From FEN-1219 sp963744305 (lineage in GTDB: Bacteria; Pseudomonadota; Gammaproteobacteria; Steroidobacterales; Rariloculaceae): a stretch of DNA of 64,000 nt. The DNA lies in NCBI GenBank assembly GCA_963744305.1, contig CAVUTF010000024.1:87675-151674 (forward strand). Direction: 5' to 3'. Of the stretch, positions 19,778 to 28,381 are shown in pieces. Position 1 is the first letter of the stretch; each line of letters begins with the position of its first letter. The notes under the pieces are model-generated. The model saw only the letters and a program-made list of their open reading frames with translations, had not been told where the DNA came from and did no database searches. A program made the translations under genes and the position numbers.

Positions 19778-20179
19778 GTGTCGAGGCTAATATCCAGCTG
19801 GTTGGCGGCGGTTGCCGGGCTTACGCTGGCTGCAATCTCCGCGCACGCGCAGCCGTCTGCGGAAGATGCGCGACTCAGAGCCTACGAACTCGCCGCGCTC
19901 GTCGCGATCTGCGCGCACGCGCAGCCGGGCGCCCTGATCTGCGGATTCCCTGAGCCAGAGGCCGTTGCCCGGGCCTTAGCGGCCGCAGCGGCTGCGCGCG
20001 CACGACCCGAAGCCGAACGCGAGCGCGCGGTCGCCGAAACGGTTGCGCGCCTACGAGCGGAAGAGGCGCTGCGCCCGAAGCCGACGCCGAAGCGGACGCC
20101 GACCGACCGCGACTCTCTGGTTGATCGCCCCGGCGGGCTTCGGCCCGGACCCGACGGATCCGCTCAAATAGCCGGTTGA
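19778..20179 (+). CDS. small exported Ala/Arg-rich protein
   Basis: GTG at 19778 follows AGAGGA. The 133-residue product opens with a signal peptide (SRLISSWLAAVAGLTLAAIS) cleaved near AHA-QPS. The mature part has paired 'ICAHAQPGALICGFPEP' cysteines, a long Ala/Arg/Glu helix and a Pro/Lys-rich tail. I do not recognise the family. A dyad lies just upstream. Confidence 0.5.
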   Translation: MSRLISSWLAAVAGLTLAAISAHAQPSAEDARLRAYELAALVAICAHAQPGALICGFPEPEAVARALAAAAAARARPEAERERAVAETVARLRAEEALRPKPTPKRTPTDRDSLVDRPGGLRPGPDGSAQIAG

Positions 20180-20215
20180 GCGTTTCCCTGAGTGCGTCGA
20201 GTCGCTAGGACGGCC

Positions 20216-20498
20216 TACACTTGGCCGTCGTCGGCCCAACAAGCCGTCGTCGGCCCAACAAAGAAATCGAAATAAGGGGACTCCGATGCTCTTTTTCCTC
20301 TCGGCGTTAGCCGTGATCTCGTATGTGGCCGCGGGCCTCTCGTTGATCGTCGCAATAATCGCCGCCAGCGAAATCCTGTTCGTTCTTTGCGGCGTTTGCG
20401 CCACTTGTGGCACGGTCGCAATGACCGGTGGAGGCATCATAGAGCGGCTCAACAAAGTCGCTAAGCAACTGGAATCGAAGCAGCCCGCGACCGGGTGA
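20216..20498 (+). repeat. inverted duplication, arm 1
   Basis: This arm contains a promoter-proximal sequence and the small membrane gene at 20286. It is matched in opposite orientation by 21890-22133. The first 28 bases (20216-20243) are identical to the complement of 22106-22133. Only in this arm is a 16-base piece (cgtcgtcggcccaaca) repeated in tandem. Confidence 0.7.
20286..20498 (+). CDS. small two-helix membrane protein, copy 1
   Basis: The 70-residue product (MLFFLSALAVISYVAAGLSL...) has two hydrophobic segments, residues 2-27 and about 28-50, with CGVCATCG between or within the second. A charged tail IIERLNKVAKQLES follows. AAGGGG lies before the ATG. It is about 75% like the product of the inverted copy at 21865-22089. 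The function is unknown; the Cys pair is not fully kept in copy 2. Confidence 0.6.
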   Translation: MLFFLSALAVISYVAAGLSLIVAIIAASEILFVLCGVCATCGTVAMTGGGIIERLNKVAKQLESKQPATG

Positions 20499-20593
20499 AT
20501 TACGACGTCACTCCATAGAGGTGACAAGCAAGTCGGAGTGGCTCAATCGTCGCGGACCTTACCTCCAACAAGAAACATGCAGGGGTACCTGAC

Positions 20594-21058
20594 ATGAAGC
20601 AATTTCGTTGCTGGACTGTTGTGGCTGCGCTGTGCTGCTCGAACGCGGCGTTTGGTCAATTGCCGTCCTGCATTCGGAGCAAGAGCGGTGTGGGACTTCG
20701 TCAAGCGTCGTGGGTGGACGAGGCCGCCAGAACGAGCGCTGGCCTGAGAACTACGTCCACCAAAGTCGTGTTGTGGGGCGAACGAGATACCGGCCCCACG
20801 AGGGCGAGACGAGATCGTTCGCTGGCACCCGGTTTCGCGATGCGGGTAGCGCTATTCTGTATTACGACAACTCCCCCGCGGCGATCGTAGTCGTGGGTGA
20901 CACGGCCGTCGTCCTATCACAGCAACGTCGTCACGGAAGACGCGAAGGGCGAGCGCGAAAGATCCGTGAACGGCCTGGTTGAGACACTGGTACGCGAGGG
21001 CGGCACTTGGAAATACGTTTCGCTCAGCGGCTTCGAGCCCAAGCTCAACGACGACTGA
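20594..21058 (+). CDS. exported NTF2-like/DUF4440-type protein (frameshifts as read)
   Basis: ATG at 20594 follows AGGGG and opens a signal peptide (MKQFRCWTVVAALCCSNAAF). Coding sense then jumps among three frames: AVLHSEQERC, WVDEAARTSAG, ENYVHQSRVV, FRDAGSAILYYDNSPAAIVV, and finally VTEDAKGERERSVNGLVETL with GGTWKYVSLSGFE to the TGA. The order resembles NTF2-like DUF4440 proteins, with a final 'G-x-W-K' strand. At least four shifts in 460 bases may be sequence errors or decay. Confidence 0.45.
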
Positions 21059-21088
21059 CGCGGCTCCGCGCGGAGCATCCAGGAGCCC

Positions 21089-21319
21089 GTGAGTGAGTCC
21101 GAGTGGGTCGCGATTACGTCCCGGCTGCCCGCTGACGGCGAGGTCGTAGGAGTGAAGCTATACGGCACGACCGAGCGGCTCGTGACCTTCCACGCTCATC
21201 CGGTTCCTCGTTGGAACGAACCTACCGGCTCCTACAGAGTCGAGCTGTTTCCCTCGTGGAGGCCGGCCACGAGGGAAGAACTCGACCGCATGGTGATGTA
21301 CCGGAAGTTTAGCCTCTGA
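21089..21319 (+). CDS. small hypothetical protein
   Basis: GTG at 21089 opens 76 codons: a small soluble protein with WVAITSRLPADGEVVGVKLY at the start and SWRPATREELDRMVMYRKFS at the end. CAGGAG precedes the start closely. It lies inside the inverted duplication. No family is recognised, though the first segment looks like short DUF551-type proteins that begin 'W-I-x-v-x-d-r-L-P'. Confidence 0.5.
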   Translation: MSESEWVAITSRLPADGEVVGVKLYGTTERLVTFHAHPVPRWNEPTGSYRVELFPSWRPATREELDRMVMYRKFSL

Positions 21320-21864
21320 TCACCGGAAGAGGAGACGAGGTTGCCCCGCAGGGACCGTAGGTCGGGGCGCGGTTTGCCCTGTTCCGGCACTGCCGCAGCG
21401 CGCATCCGCTTCAAGTAGTCGACGAATCGCTGTCTCAGCGTCCGCAGCGGAGTCGATATCCCCGCCGCGAATGTACGACTGACCGTCGTGAGCGGGCCGC
21501 TCGGTGAATGTGGAGGGTCGACCGTCGTCGTCAGCTTGGGAGCGGCGGCGGCGGTCGGCTGATCTCCACATGCCGAGGCCAGGCGCGTACACGCAAGCTG
21601 CCTACGCGCAGGCGATCGAGGTCGCTGCACTGATGCGGGCCTGGGCTCGCCGCAGTCGCAGGCTGCGTAGGCGAGCGCGTTCGACGTGAATCCTGCGCGC
21701 TTGCGGAGGCTCGGCGACGACGTGCGATCGCGCGCGGGCGTCGCGCCGCAAGACGATCAACTGTCGGAAAGCGACCCGCAGCCGAAGTCGGGCCGCATAA
21801 GTCGCGTGGCGATCGCCCGAGCTTGAGACGGCGATGCGGAAGTCGATAAAGACGAGCGGGACCG
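21320..21864. other. stretch without a supported gene
   Basis: About 545 bases between the small gene at 21089 and the inverted copy 2. Several Arg-rich open frames overlap on both strands, none with a ribosome site or recognisable motif. A run of short GC repeats near 21610-21690 gives no clear structure. Confidence 0.4.
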
Positions 21865-22089
21865 TCAGGCCTGAGGTCCGCTGAGTGAACCGTTCGCGGG
21901 CTGCTGCGATTCCACGAGCTTGTTGAGCCGCTCTATAACGCCTCCACCGAGCATTGCGACTGTGCCGCAAGTGGTGTAAACGCCGGAAAGAACGAACAGG
22001 ATGTAGCTGGCGGTGGTAATTGCGGCGATCAACGAGAGGGCAGCGACCACATACGAGATCACGGCTACCGCCGAGAGGAAAAAGAGCAT
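21865..22089 (-). CDS. small two-helix membrane protein, copy 2
   Basis: This is the opposite-strand paralogue of the gene at 20286. MLFFLSAVAVISYVVAALSL, then a second hydrophobic segment with SGVYTTCGTVAMLGG, then VIERLNKLVESQQPANG. It is slightly longer, ending GSLSGPQA. I chose the Met matching copy 1. The upstream 28 bases are the same as in copy 1. The gene ends 1.4 kb from copy 1, in inverted order. Confidence 0.6.
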   Translation of the reverse strand: MLFFLSAVAVISYVVAALSLIAAITTASYILFVLSGVYTTCGTVAMLGGGVIERLNKLVESQQPANGSLSGPQA

Positions 22090-22133
22090 CGGAGTTCTCT
22101 TCATTCTTGTTGGGCCGACGACGGCCAAGTGTA
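21890..22133 (-). repeat. inverted duplication, arm 2
   Basis: This is the complement-oriented copy of 20216-20498, with about 80% identity over the gene and identity over the outer 28 bases. The two arms enclose about 1.4 kb with two small genes. The arm ends about 280 bases before the attachment repeat at 22415. Confidence 0.7.
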
Positions 22134-22414
22134 TGCCATCCTGCGACTCAATGAGTTAGGGGATTTACTTAATGCGACGTTGAGCAACGGGTCCTCGGGC
22201 GTCAAGCCGACGCCGCTCTGTAGCAGTGGGTACGAATGCGGCTATCGGCGGGCGGCTGCTGGACGTGGCGACTTGAGAATCAGTCACCTACCCGCGCAAA
22301 TGGCCGCCTCAACTGTACCTGACGCTGTACCTCAAAGCCGAAATCTGATCTCTGACGCGGCGCAGCGCGCAAAAAGCAAACGCTCTGAAAGGCTGGAAAT
22401 CCAAGGGTTTTTGA

Positions 22415-22463
22415 TTGGTCGGGGCGACAGGATTTGAACCTGCGACCCCTTGCACCCCATGCA
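22415..22463. repeat. attachment-site repeat (distal att, 3' part of tRNA-Pro)
   Basis: Forty-nine bases are identical to 32838-32886 in the same orientation. They hold the CCA end, acceptor 3' strand, T arm, variable loop and anticodon arm of tRNA-Pro read on the minus strand. After 22463 the match stops and no 5' half of a tRNA follows, so this is an att copy, not a gene. The integrase starts 200 bases inside. Confidence 0.9.
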
Positions 22464-22663
22464 TTTCGCCAGGCGCCAGCCTAGGCACTACTCGGCCAAC
22501 GGTGGACATACGGCACCTGTGATTCCAGTAACTTAAACGCATACAGCGCCGGCACATACGCGGACACGTCCAGGGCACCCCAAGGAGCGGCGTCAAGTGC
22601 TGCCGATCTAAACGTGCGACTCATTTGCACGGTGCAAGTGGGCGCTCGGAGGAGGAACAAACC

Positions 22664-23981
22664 GTGGCCCTTAACGATAAGTCGATCCGTGCCTAAGGCC
22701 TGTGCTACCGACTACGAGGAATCCGACGACGGGACCGGCGGCCGCCGTGGCCTATACGTCGTACGTCGCTCGCGACGGGCCGGAATATCTTCCGAGGCGC
22801 GTCTCAAGGTGGACGGTCAAACTGAGCACGAAGTGTTTTCGAGCCCGACTTACCCGCGACTGTCGCTTGCCGCTGCCCGCGAAGACGTTTGACGACTACC
22901 GCCGAGTCAAAGCGGCGCGCCAGCGCACGCAAGCGATCGACGCGCCCGCTATGACCGTGCAGCAGTTGGTTGCTGAGTGGAACACGAGCACTACCTGAAA
23001 AAGCATCGCAAGCACCCGGCCGGCGTCCGGCGCGCGCTCGAAAAGGACGTGCTGCCGACCTCGGCAACAAGCCGGTCAGCGAGATCTCGCGCCGTGACCT
23101 CGTGCTCGCGCTCGACCCGTCCAGGAGCGCGGCGCCGAGCGCATGGCGAGCAATCTGCGGTCGTTCGTGTTCAGATATTCGGCTTCGCCGTAAGCCGCGG
23201 CCTGATCGAGGAGAGTCCTGCTCGTCTGCTCAGAAGGAAAAGCGCGGCCGGCAATGCAGCAACGCGCAAGCGGACGCTCGATGACGAGGAGCTGCGCTGC
23301 TTGTGGTGGGCGTGCGCGACCGACCCGGCGACGGTGCCGGCGGCATATGGCGCCAAGTATTTGCCGCGCGTGACGCCGCACACAAGCGCGTGCTGCAAGC
23401 TGCTGCTGTTGACTCGGGCTGCGCGCGCTCCGAGGTGGTCGGAATGCTCGCTGGTCGGAGCTCGACGACGACGGCCGACGCTGGACGGATTCCCAGCGAG
23501 CCGCACGAAAAGCCGGCCGCGAGCACGCGCTGGCCTTTGCCCGACCTCGCGCGCCTCGAGGCACCTCGAGGAGCAGCGCAGCTGACGGGGGCCGCGAGTT
23601 CGTGTTCGCGTCGCCGAAGGCGCAATTCCAGAAGCCGATGCTGGCGAGCTGCGGTGTCGCAGGCGTCCGCGACAACGCTGCGGCATTCTCGGATTAGAAG
23701 CAGCTCGCCAGACGCGCGAGGCATTCCACGAGCGCGTCGCTGCCGCAAGATCACGTGCACGACTTAAGCCGCACGTGCGCTCCGGCTCGCATCGCTCGGC
23801 ATCGATCGGTCATGCCGCGCAAGGTGCTGAACCACGCGCTCGACGGCATGGACGCCGTTGATAACCGGCACGCCTACCACGACGAGAAGCGAGACGCGTT
23901 GCAGCGTGGGCCAATGAGCTCCGCCGCATCCTCGACGGCGCCGGGCGCAAGGTCGTCGCGCTCAGGCTGGCGGCGGGATGA
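22664..23981 (+). CDS. int: tyrosine recombinase, integrase of the element (frameshifts as read)
   Basis: GTG at 22664 sits seven bases after GGAGGAGG and begins ALNDKSIRA, the start of the DUF4102/arm-binding domain of P4-type integrases. RLKVDGQTEHEVF and LSLAAAREDV continue it. The core-binding part (NEHYLKKHRKHPAGVRRALE) and the catalytic part follow in other frames: a LLLTRAARAP/CARSEVVG box I Arg region, HDLSRTCA (H-x-x-R), and VLNHALDGMDAVDNRHAYHD with the candidate tyrosine, ending WANELRRIL. At least six shifts interrupt about 440 codons. It would catalyse site-specific exchange at tRNA-Pro. Confidence 0.78.
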
Positions 23982-24339
23982 ACGCCAGCGATCACGCTGA
24001 GAGTTCCTCGCGCGTCAGGAGCGGTTGGAGCGCGGCCTGCCGCAGCGCGTATTCATGCGCGACGAGCCGTGTCCGAAGTGCGGCGGCAAGTTCGGCTACG
24101 AGGCGACGGAGACGGAGCTTCGCTGCACGCGATGCAACCTCGTTCTATGGGTCGATGATCGAGAACAACACGCACGTCACAATCCCGGCGAGGAAGGAAA
24201 CCTGCGTCGGCTGCGCGCTGCATACCGAGCGCACGTCAACAAGCACGGCGCGCCGCCGTCAAGGCGCGCCCTCGCACTAGAGACGCGCATCGATCGCGGA
24301 GCCATCGGCCGGCTCTGGGATCGCATCGTCACGGAGTAA
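23978..24339 (+). CDS. zinc-ribbon/HTH small regulator (frameshift as read)
   Basis: ATG at 23978 overlaps the integrase stop. MNASDHAE leads, after a shift near 24003, into EFLARQERLERGLPQRVF, then CPKCGGKFGYEATETELRCT with a second RCNL pair: a four-Cys zinc ribbon. The C-terminal part (PPSRRALALETRIDRGAIGR) looks like a short helix-turn-helix. Together, a DNA-binding protein near the integrase suggests a regulator or recombination accessory. No exact family is known to me. Confidence 0.58.
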
Positions 24340-24347
24340 CTCTCCTC

Positions 24348-24378
24348 GAGTGGCCGGCTGCCATCGGCCGGGCCACTC
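24348..24378 (+). terminator. hairpin after the zinc-ribbon gene, possible terminator
   Basis: GAGTGGCC pairs with GGCCACTC, with extra inner pairs, starting nine bases after the stop at 24339. There is no T run downstream, so factor-independent termination is doubtful; it may protect a 3' end or act with Rho. Confidence 0.4.
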
Positions 24379-24418
24379 ACGCCAATCCCCATTCCGCGCG
24401 CCGTTTTCGCATGCACTA

Positions 24419-24439
24419 CGTTGACCGCGTAGGTCAACG
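24419..24439. promoter_or_regulatory. perfect 8-bp dyad, candidate operator of the element
   Basis: CGTTGACC and GGTCAACG are exact complements around GCGTA. The site lies about 15 bases before the SD AGGAGGGG and 27 before the ATG at 24466, where the early gene block starts. This is where a phage-type repressor or excisionase would act. The cognate protein is not known. Confidence 0.55.
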
Positions 24440-24465
24440 GAAATCCCACTTCAGGAGGGGAACGC

Positions 24466-24694
24466 ATGCGAAAGCAATCTATAACCATTCACGAACTGGC
24501 CCTAGTGGTTGCCGGGCAAGGGTGGCAAGCGCAAGGGCCGATCCTTGAAAACCGTCAAGTTAATGGTTCGGCGTGGCGAGTTGCCGGCGTTTGACTTCGA
24601 GTTTGTGAACGGCGCGCGCGGCTGGTCCGGCGAGTCGCTCAAGCATCCCAAGATCGCGCCGTTCCTCGAGCAAGACGAGTCGCGTGCGGCGTGA
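24466..24694 (+). CDS. small early gene of the element (frameshift as read)
   Basis: ATG at 24466 has a strong SD. The product starts MRKQSITIHELALVV and, after a shift near 24512, continues GKGGKRKGRSLKTVKLMVRR and FEFVNGARGWSGESLKHPKI, about 75 residues in all, basic then mixed. It looks like a small DNA-binding or accessory protein. No family is recognised. It is the first gene behind the dyad at 24419. Confidence 0.5.
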
Positions 24695-24718
24695 TCTTTC
24701 AACAGAGGAGGAGCTCCA

Positions 24719-25005
24719 ATGCGCGATGTCTTTACCGACGGAACCCGATCTAAACCACGCAACGGGAAGCCGCCGGCACGCGAACCGCGCGGCGCGAGTC
24801 ACGGCGGTGATCGACGATGTTGAACGGCTCGTCGGCACCTATCGAGCCGAACGACCAAACGTCAAGCGCATCGCCATAGCCCCGGCCGTGTGGGGCCGTG
24901 TGCTCGAAGCGTCAACCGACCGACGAGAGACCCGTATCGAGCGCCGACCCCGAGGGCCACATTTGGTTCGCCGGCGAGTTCGAGCTCGTCCCGTATCAGG
25001 AGTAG
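24719..25005 (+). CDS. small early gene of the element (frameshifts as read)
   Basis: AGGAGG precedes ATG 24719. The first 33 codons (MRDVFTDGTRSKPRNG...) are basic; the coding sense then moves to VIDDVERLVGTYRAERPNVK with RIAIAPAVWGRVLEAS and, after another shift, DPEGHIWFAGEFELVPYQE to the TAG at 25003. The last segment is a plausible beta-rich end. The function is unknown. The gap to the previous gene is 24 bases. Confidence 0.45.
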
Positions 25006-25061
25006 CTGTAAAAGAGCGGCGCCGCGGGGGCTAACCGGGCGCCGAATTATCGAGGACGGTC

Positions 25062-25199
25062 ATGCAAGGTTCGCGCGCATCGTATCGCGTGCAGTGTCAG
25101 CTGCGCAAAACCTATCCCGTGCCTGTCCTCGCCGAGTTTGTGCTCGCCGGTTTCCCGATGAGCACATCCACAGCCGTGCCGATGGCCCGCGGCCGTTGA
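25062..25199 (+). CDS. 45-residue protein of the element
   Basis: The frame starts after CGAGGA with a six-base gap and encodes MQGSRASYRVQCQLRKTYPV... with a hydrophobic middle (VPVLAEFVLAGFPM). It is too short to classify. Position and ribosome site make it a fair candidate for a real gene in the early block. Confidence 0.38.
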   Translation: MQGSRASYRVQCQLRKTYPVPVLAEFVLAGFPMSTSTAVPMARGR

Positions 25200-25227
25200 G
25201 TAACCCAACTAAAACCGAGGACCCATC

Positions 25228-25591
25228 ATGGTTAACAAACGCACCATTCATGCCATCCGAAACTCGACCTTTCTCACTCGCGCCGACGTTGATCCGCCGG
25301 TCACGCTCACGATCAAGGAGGTGCGCGACGAGGAGCTCGACAGCTCCGCCGGCACGCAGACGAAGTACGTGTGCTACTTCGACGAGGTCCCGAAGGGCCT
25401 GGTTCTCAACTGGATCAACAGTCAGGCGATCGCCCGGCTGCTCAAGTCCGAATCCTTCGACGATTGGCCGGGCGGCAAGATCGAGCTCTTTGACGACCCC
25501 GGCGTGATGTTTGGTCAGCAAAACTGTGGGCGGCATCCGCGTGCGTCCCCCGGCGCGGCAAGCGGCCGGCCGCGAAACCAGCATCCGCTGA
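25228..25591 (+). CDS. conserved prophage/satellite protein next to the primase (frameshift as read)
   Basis: ATG 25228 follows GAGGA. The product begins MVNKRTIHAIRNSTFLTRAD, then VTLTIKEVRDEELDSS, KYVCYFDEVPKGLVLNWINS and DDWPGGKIELFDDPGVMFG; a shift near 25515 leads to KTVGGIRVRPPARQ and the TGA at 25589. Beta-rich proteins of this kind ('K-G-L-V-L-N-x-x-N ... D-D-W-x-G-x-x-I-x-L-y') are common beside primases in integrated elements. The function is not established. Confidence 0.62.
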
Positions 25592-25659
25592 ACCGGCACC
25601 GGAGCTGGAGCTCGAGCTAACAACCGCGGCTGGCTCGACGAGGACGAGGAGGCACGGCG

Positions 25660-25815
25660 ATGAAAAACGTCAATCTCGTTGTGCGGCACGATTTCGTCGT
25701 TCGTGAGGTTGCTCTGGCTCGTCGCGTTGCCGAGGCGTGCCGGGACTTCGAGGTAGCGGAGGCGATCAAGAAGGGCCTCGCCGTGTTCAAGTCCTGGATC
25801 GGTTCAGACGAATGA
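25660..25815 (+). CDS. 51-residue protein before the primase
   Basis: ATG 25660 follows GAGGAGG. The product is MKNVNLVVRHDFVVREVALA..., a helical protein with Arg/Glu periodicity and ending FKSWIGSDE. The stop overlaps the primase ATG in an ATGA, so the two are translationally coupled. The family is unknown. Confidence 0.6.
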   Translation: MKNVNLVVRHDFVVREVALARRVAEACRDFEVAEAIKKGLAVFKSWIGSDE

Positions 25816-27955
25816 CACCGCTCGATCACGCGCGTGAGTGTGCAGCGGGGCTGGCCGGTGTTCCCGGCCGGCCCCGATAAGGCGCCACTCACCGCGCACG
25901 GATTTCAGGACGCGAGCTGCAAGAACACCATCATCGGTTGGTGGCGCGAACACCCGGACGCACTGCTCGCCATTCCGACCGGCGACGTATCGGGGTTGCT
26001 CATTCTCGATATCGACCCGGCCGGGGCCGACTGGATGGCCCGCCACTGCGTCGAACTTGAGTGTGGCTACATCGTCAGCGCAGCGCGACGCGGCCGTCAT
26101 CTGTACTACCTGATGCCGCCCGGCATCGAGGTCGCCTGCTCAGCTCGGCTCGCGCCCGGTGTCGATGTGCGCGCTAGCGGCGGTTACGCGTCGCATGGTT
26201 CGCTCACGGCCAGCAGATGGTCGGGGACATGGACGAAATCGCACCGCCGCCGCAATGGTTGCTCGAGCAGCTGCAGAAACGAAATGCAACGGCAGGGGCA
26301 GCAGAACCGCGGCACACTATCGCGCCGGCTCCGCAATGACCACCTCACCAAGCTGGCGGGAGTGCTCGCCGGCCAAGGGTACGACGAGCCCGCAATACTT
26401 GCGGCACTGCGCGCCGAGAATGCGGAGCGTTGAAGCCACCGCTCGAGGAAAGCGAACTCAACAGATCATGAAGACTGTGCTAAAGGTGGACGCGAGCGCA
26501 CCGGCCGAAGAGCAGGAGCCGGAGCCTCTGCGGCGACCCGTCCCGCCGGCGCCGGAGTATCCCCTGGCGGCACTCGGCGACATTCTCGGACCCGCAGCAC
26601 AACGCATCGCGGACACGATCCAGGCGCCGGCGGCGATCTGCGGTCAGAGCCTCCTGGCCGCAGCGTCTCTCGCGGTCCAGCCACATGCGGACGTGCTGAT
26701 CGACGGTCGTCGTGAGCCGTTGTCGCTGTGGTGCATCTCGATTGCCGATCCGGTGAGCGCAAGTCTGCTGCGGACGATATGGCGCTCGAGCCGCATCGCA
26801 CTACGAGCGGCTAACGCGGACCAATACCGGCGCGACTGAGCGCACACGAGGCCGATGGCCGCGTTCGAGGAGCAGCGCAAGCAGATCCTGAAGCACAAGG
26901 TGGTCTCACTCAAGGCGGTAAGGCGGCAACATGCGCAATGCCGATCGAACGGCAACTAGAAGCGCGGGAGCCGCACCGCGCCGCCGCTGCTGCCGTGGCT
27001 GATTATTTCGACGCCGACGCTCGAAGGGCTGCACAAGCTCTACGACCGCGGCCGACCGAGGCTGGGGCTGTTTCACGACGACGGCGGTGAGTTTATCGGC
27101 GGTCACTCGATGGCGCCGACCACCGGATGAAGTCCGCGGCCGGACTGACCAAGCTCTGGGACCGCGGCGAGTTCGATCGTGTGCGGGCGCGGATGGTGCC
27201 AACAAATACTATGGCCGGCGGCTGGCGATGCACCTGATGGTGCAGCCGGTCGTGGCCGAGACCTTACTCGGCGACCCGTTGCTCTGTGGTCAGGGTTTCC
27301 TTGCGCGGTGCCTGCTCGCGTGGCCCGGGACGCGGATCGGCCGACGACGCTATGCAGAAGTGGATCTGAGCGCGGACCCGGCGATCGAATACCGGCGCGT
27401 CATGACGGGCTCTTGGACCAAGCCTCGCCGGCCCGGCCGGAAGCGCCACAAGAGCTCGAGCCGCGCGCGCTACAGCTGGCGCCGACCGCCAAGCGGCCTG
27501 GAATGTTCCACATGACCATTTCGAGGACGATGCGCGCGGGGGCGAGCTGGCAGCGTCCGGGCCTGGGGCTCGAAGGCACCCGCGCAGGTCCTGCGGATGG
27601 CCGGCGTGCTGACACTGGTGGCGGACCCGGGTGCGAGCATGATCCAGGCCGAGACCATCGCGCGCGGCGGAGCTCGTGCTGTATGCACTCGAAGAGGCGG
27701 TCCGGGTGGTGGGCACGACTCACGTCCCGGACGAGACCGGCACGCACAACTGCTGCTCGAGTGGTGCCACGCCTCGGGCCTCACCTGTTGCACTCCGGTG
27801 CGGCGCTGCGCCTGGGACCGAATCCGATCCGTACCAAGACCGCCTTCGACGCGGCGATCCGCGAGCTCGAGCGTGCGGGTTGGGCGGTTGCGGTGGCGGG
27901 CGGTGCTGAGGTGGACGGCAAGCCACGGCGCCGGGCGTGGACGATTCACCTATGA
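25812..27955 (+). CDS. bifunctional DNA primase/polymerase with DUF3987 region (frameshifts as read)
   Basis: This is the element's replication protein, about 710 residues over many frame pieces. The Prim-Pol domain (PF09250 type) shows QRGWPVFPAGPDKAPLTAHG, LLILDIDPAGADWMA with the catalytic D-x-D, GRHLYYLMPPG with the His, and GVDVRASGGY. A PriCT-like part follows (LTKLAGVLAGQGYDEPAILA). From about 26470 the DUF3987 region appears: YPLAALGDILGPAAQRIADT, GEFIGGHSM, RRLAMHLMVQPVVAETLLGD and GPNPIRTKTAFDAAIRELER. In related elements these are one or two genes; the junction near 26470 could be a separate start. It would prime and help unwind DNA at the origin. Confidence 0.75.
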
Positions 27956-28212
27956 AACACACTGCTCGACCCGTACCCCCTGCGAAAGTTGCGAATCTTG
28001 CGAATATCCATAGCTGGCGTGGCTTCCAGCCCGTTTTGGGTTGCGAATATTTCTGCGAATCTGCGAATCTTTTTCCGAGCACCGCCAAAGATTCGCAAGT
28101 TTCGCAAATTGATTCGCAACCGAAGTTGCCCTGCAGCCCGCGCCAGGCCTGGATATTCGCAACTTTCGCAATATTCGCAGCACTAGCCGGGCGCCAGCCG
28201 AGGAGGTGCTGA
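27952..28212 (+). CDS. protein encoded across the iteron array
   Basis: ATG 27952 overlaps the DUF3987 stop (ATGA). The 86-residue product has AKVANLANIHSW, CEYFCESANLF, KDSQVSQIDSQ and IFATFAIFAAL repeats. These arise because GCGAA/TTCGC motifs fill the DNA. They fall in two different codon registers, so the repeats look selected as DNA rather than as protein. Whether the peptide matters is open. It ends just before the SD of the next gene. Confidence 0.5.
   Translation: MKHTARPVPPAKVANLANIHSWRGFQPVLGCEYFCESANLFPSTAKDSQVSQIDSQPKLPCSPRQAWIFATFAIFAALAGRQPRRC
27982..28177. repeat. mirror array of 12 GCGAA iterons in a ~195-bp inverted repeat
   Basis: GCGAA occurs on the plus strand at 27982, 27991, 28000, 28043, 28055 and 28063, and as TTCGC at 28092, 28101, 28113, 28156, 28165 and 28173. 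The motifs fall in four triplets with 43-base gaps on both outer sides. The flanking bases are also related: 28004-28030 and the complement of 28130-28156 share ATCCA...CTGGCG. The whole is an imperfect inverted duplication centred near 28080. Beside a primase, this is a likely origin of replication. Confidence 0.72.
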
Positions 28213-28213
28213 C

Positions 28214-28381
28214 ATGGACGAGCTCGATGATGATGGTCTCGAGCCACTCACGGACGAGCGGTGTTGCGTTTCCGGCTGCAAAAATAGAACGCTCGCGCTC
28301 TATTGCGCTCAACATCGCGCCGAGCTCGCACGGTTGGATTGCGACGAATGCGACGACGCCGAGGGCGAACCGCACGCGTGA
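28214..28381 (+). CDS. 55-residue Cys-rich, zinc-finger-like protein
   Basis: AGGAGG lies seven bases before ATG 28214. The product has an acidic start (MDELDDDGLEP) and the Cys/His set C-C-x3-C ... Y-C-x2-H ... C-x2-C, which would bind one or two zinc ions. Its stop overlaps the GTG of the HTH gene. It may be a DNA- or protein-binding accessory of the element. Confidence 0.58.
   Translation: MDELDDDGLEPLTDERCCVSGCKNRTLALYCAQHRAELARLDCDECDDAEGEPHA

Noticed and set aside
22415..22500. Second tRNA-Pro gene
   Set aside because: Only the 3' 48 bases and anticodon arm are present; no D arm or 5' acceptor strand follows.
22309..22596. Minus-strand open frame with a G-V-Q-G-V-A-G-S-N-P-V-A-P-T segment
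   Set aside because: This peptide is what the tRNA-Pro 3' half gives when translated; the DNA is the attachment repeat.
27982..28177. CRISPR array
   Set aside because: The repeated unit is 5-7 bases with irregular gaps and both orientations; no 25-40 base repeats with spacers.
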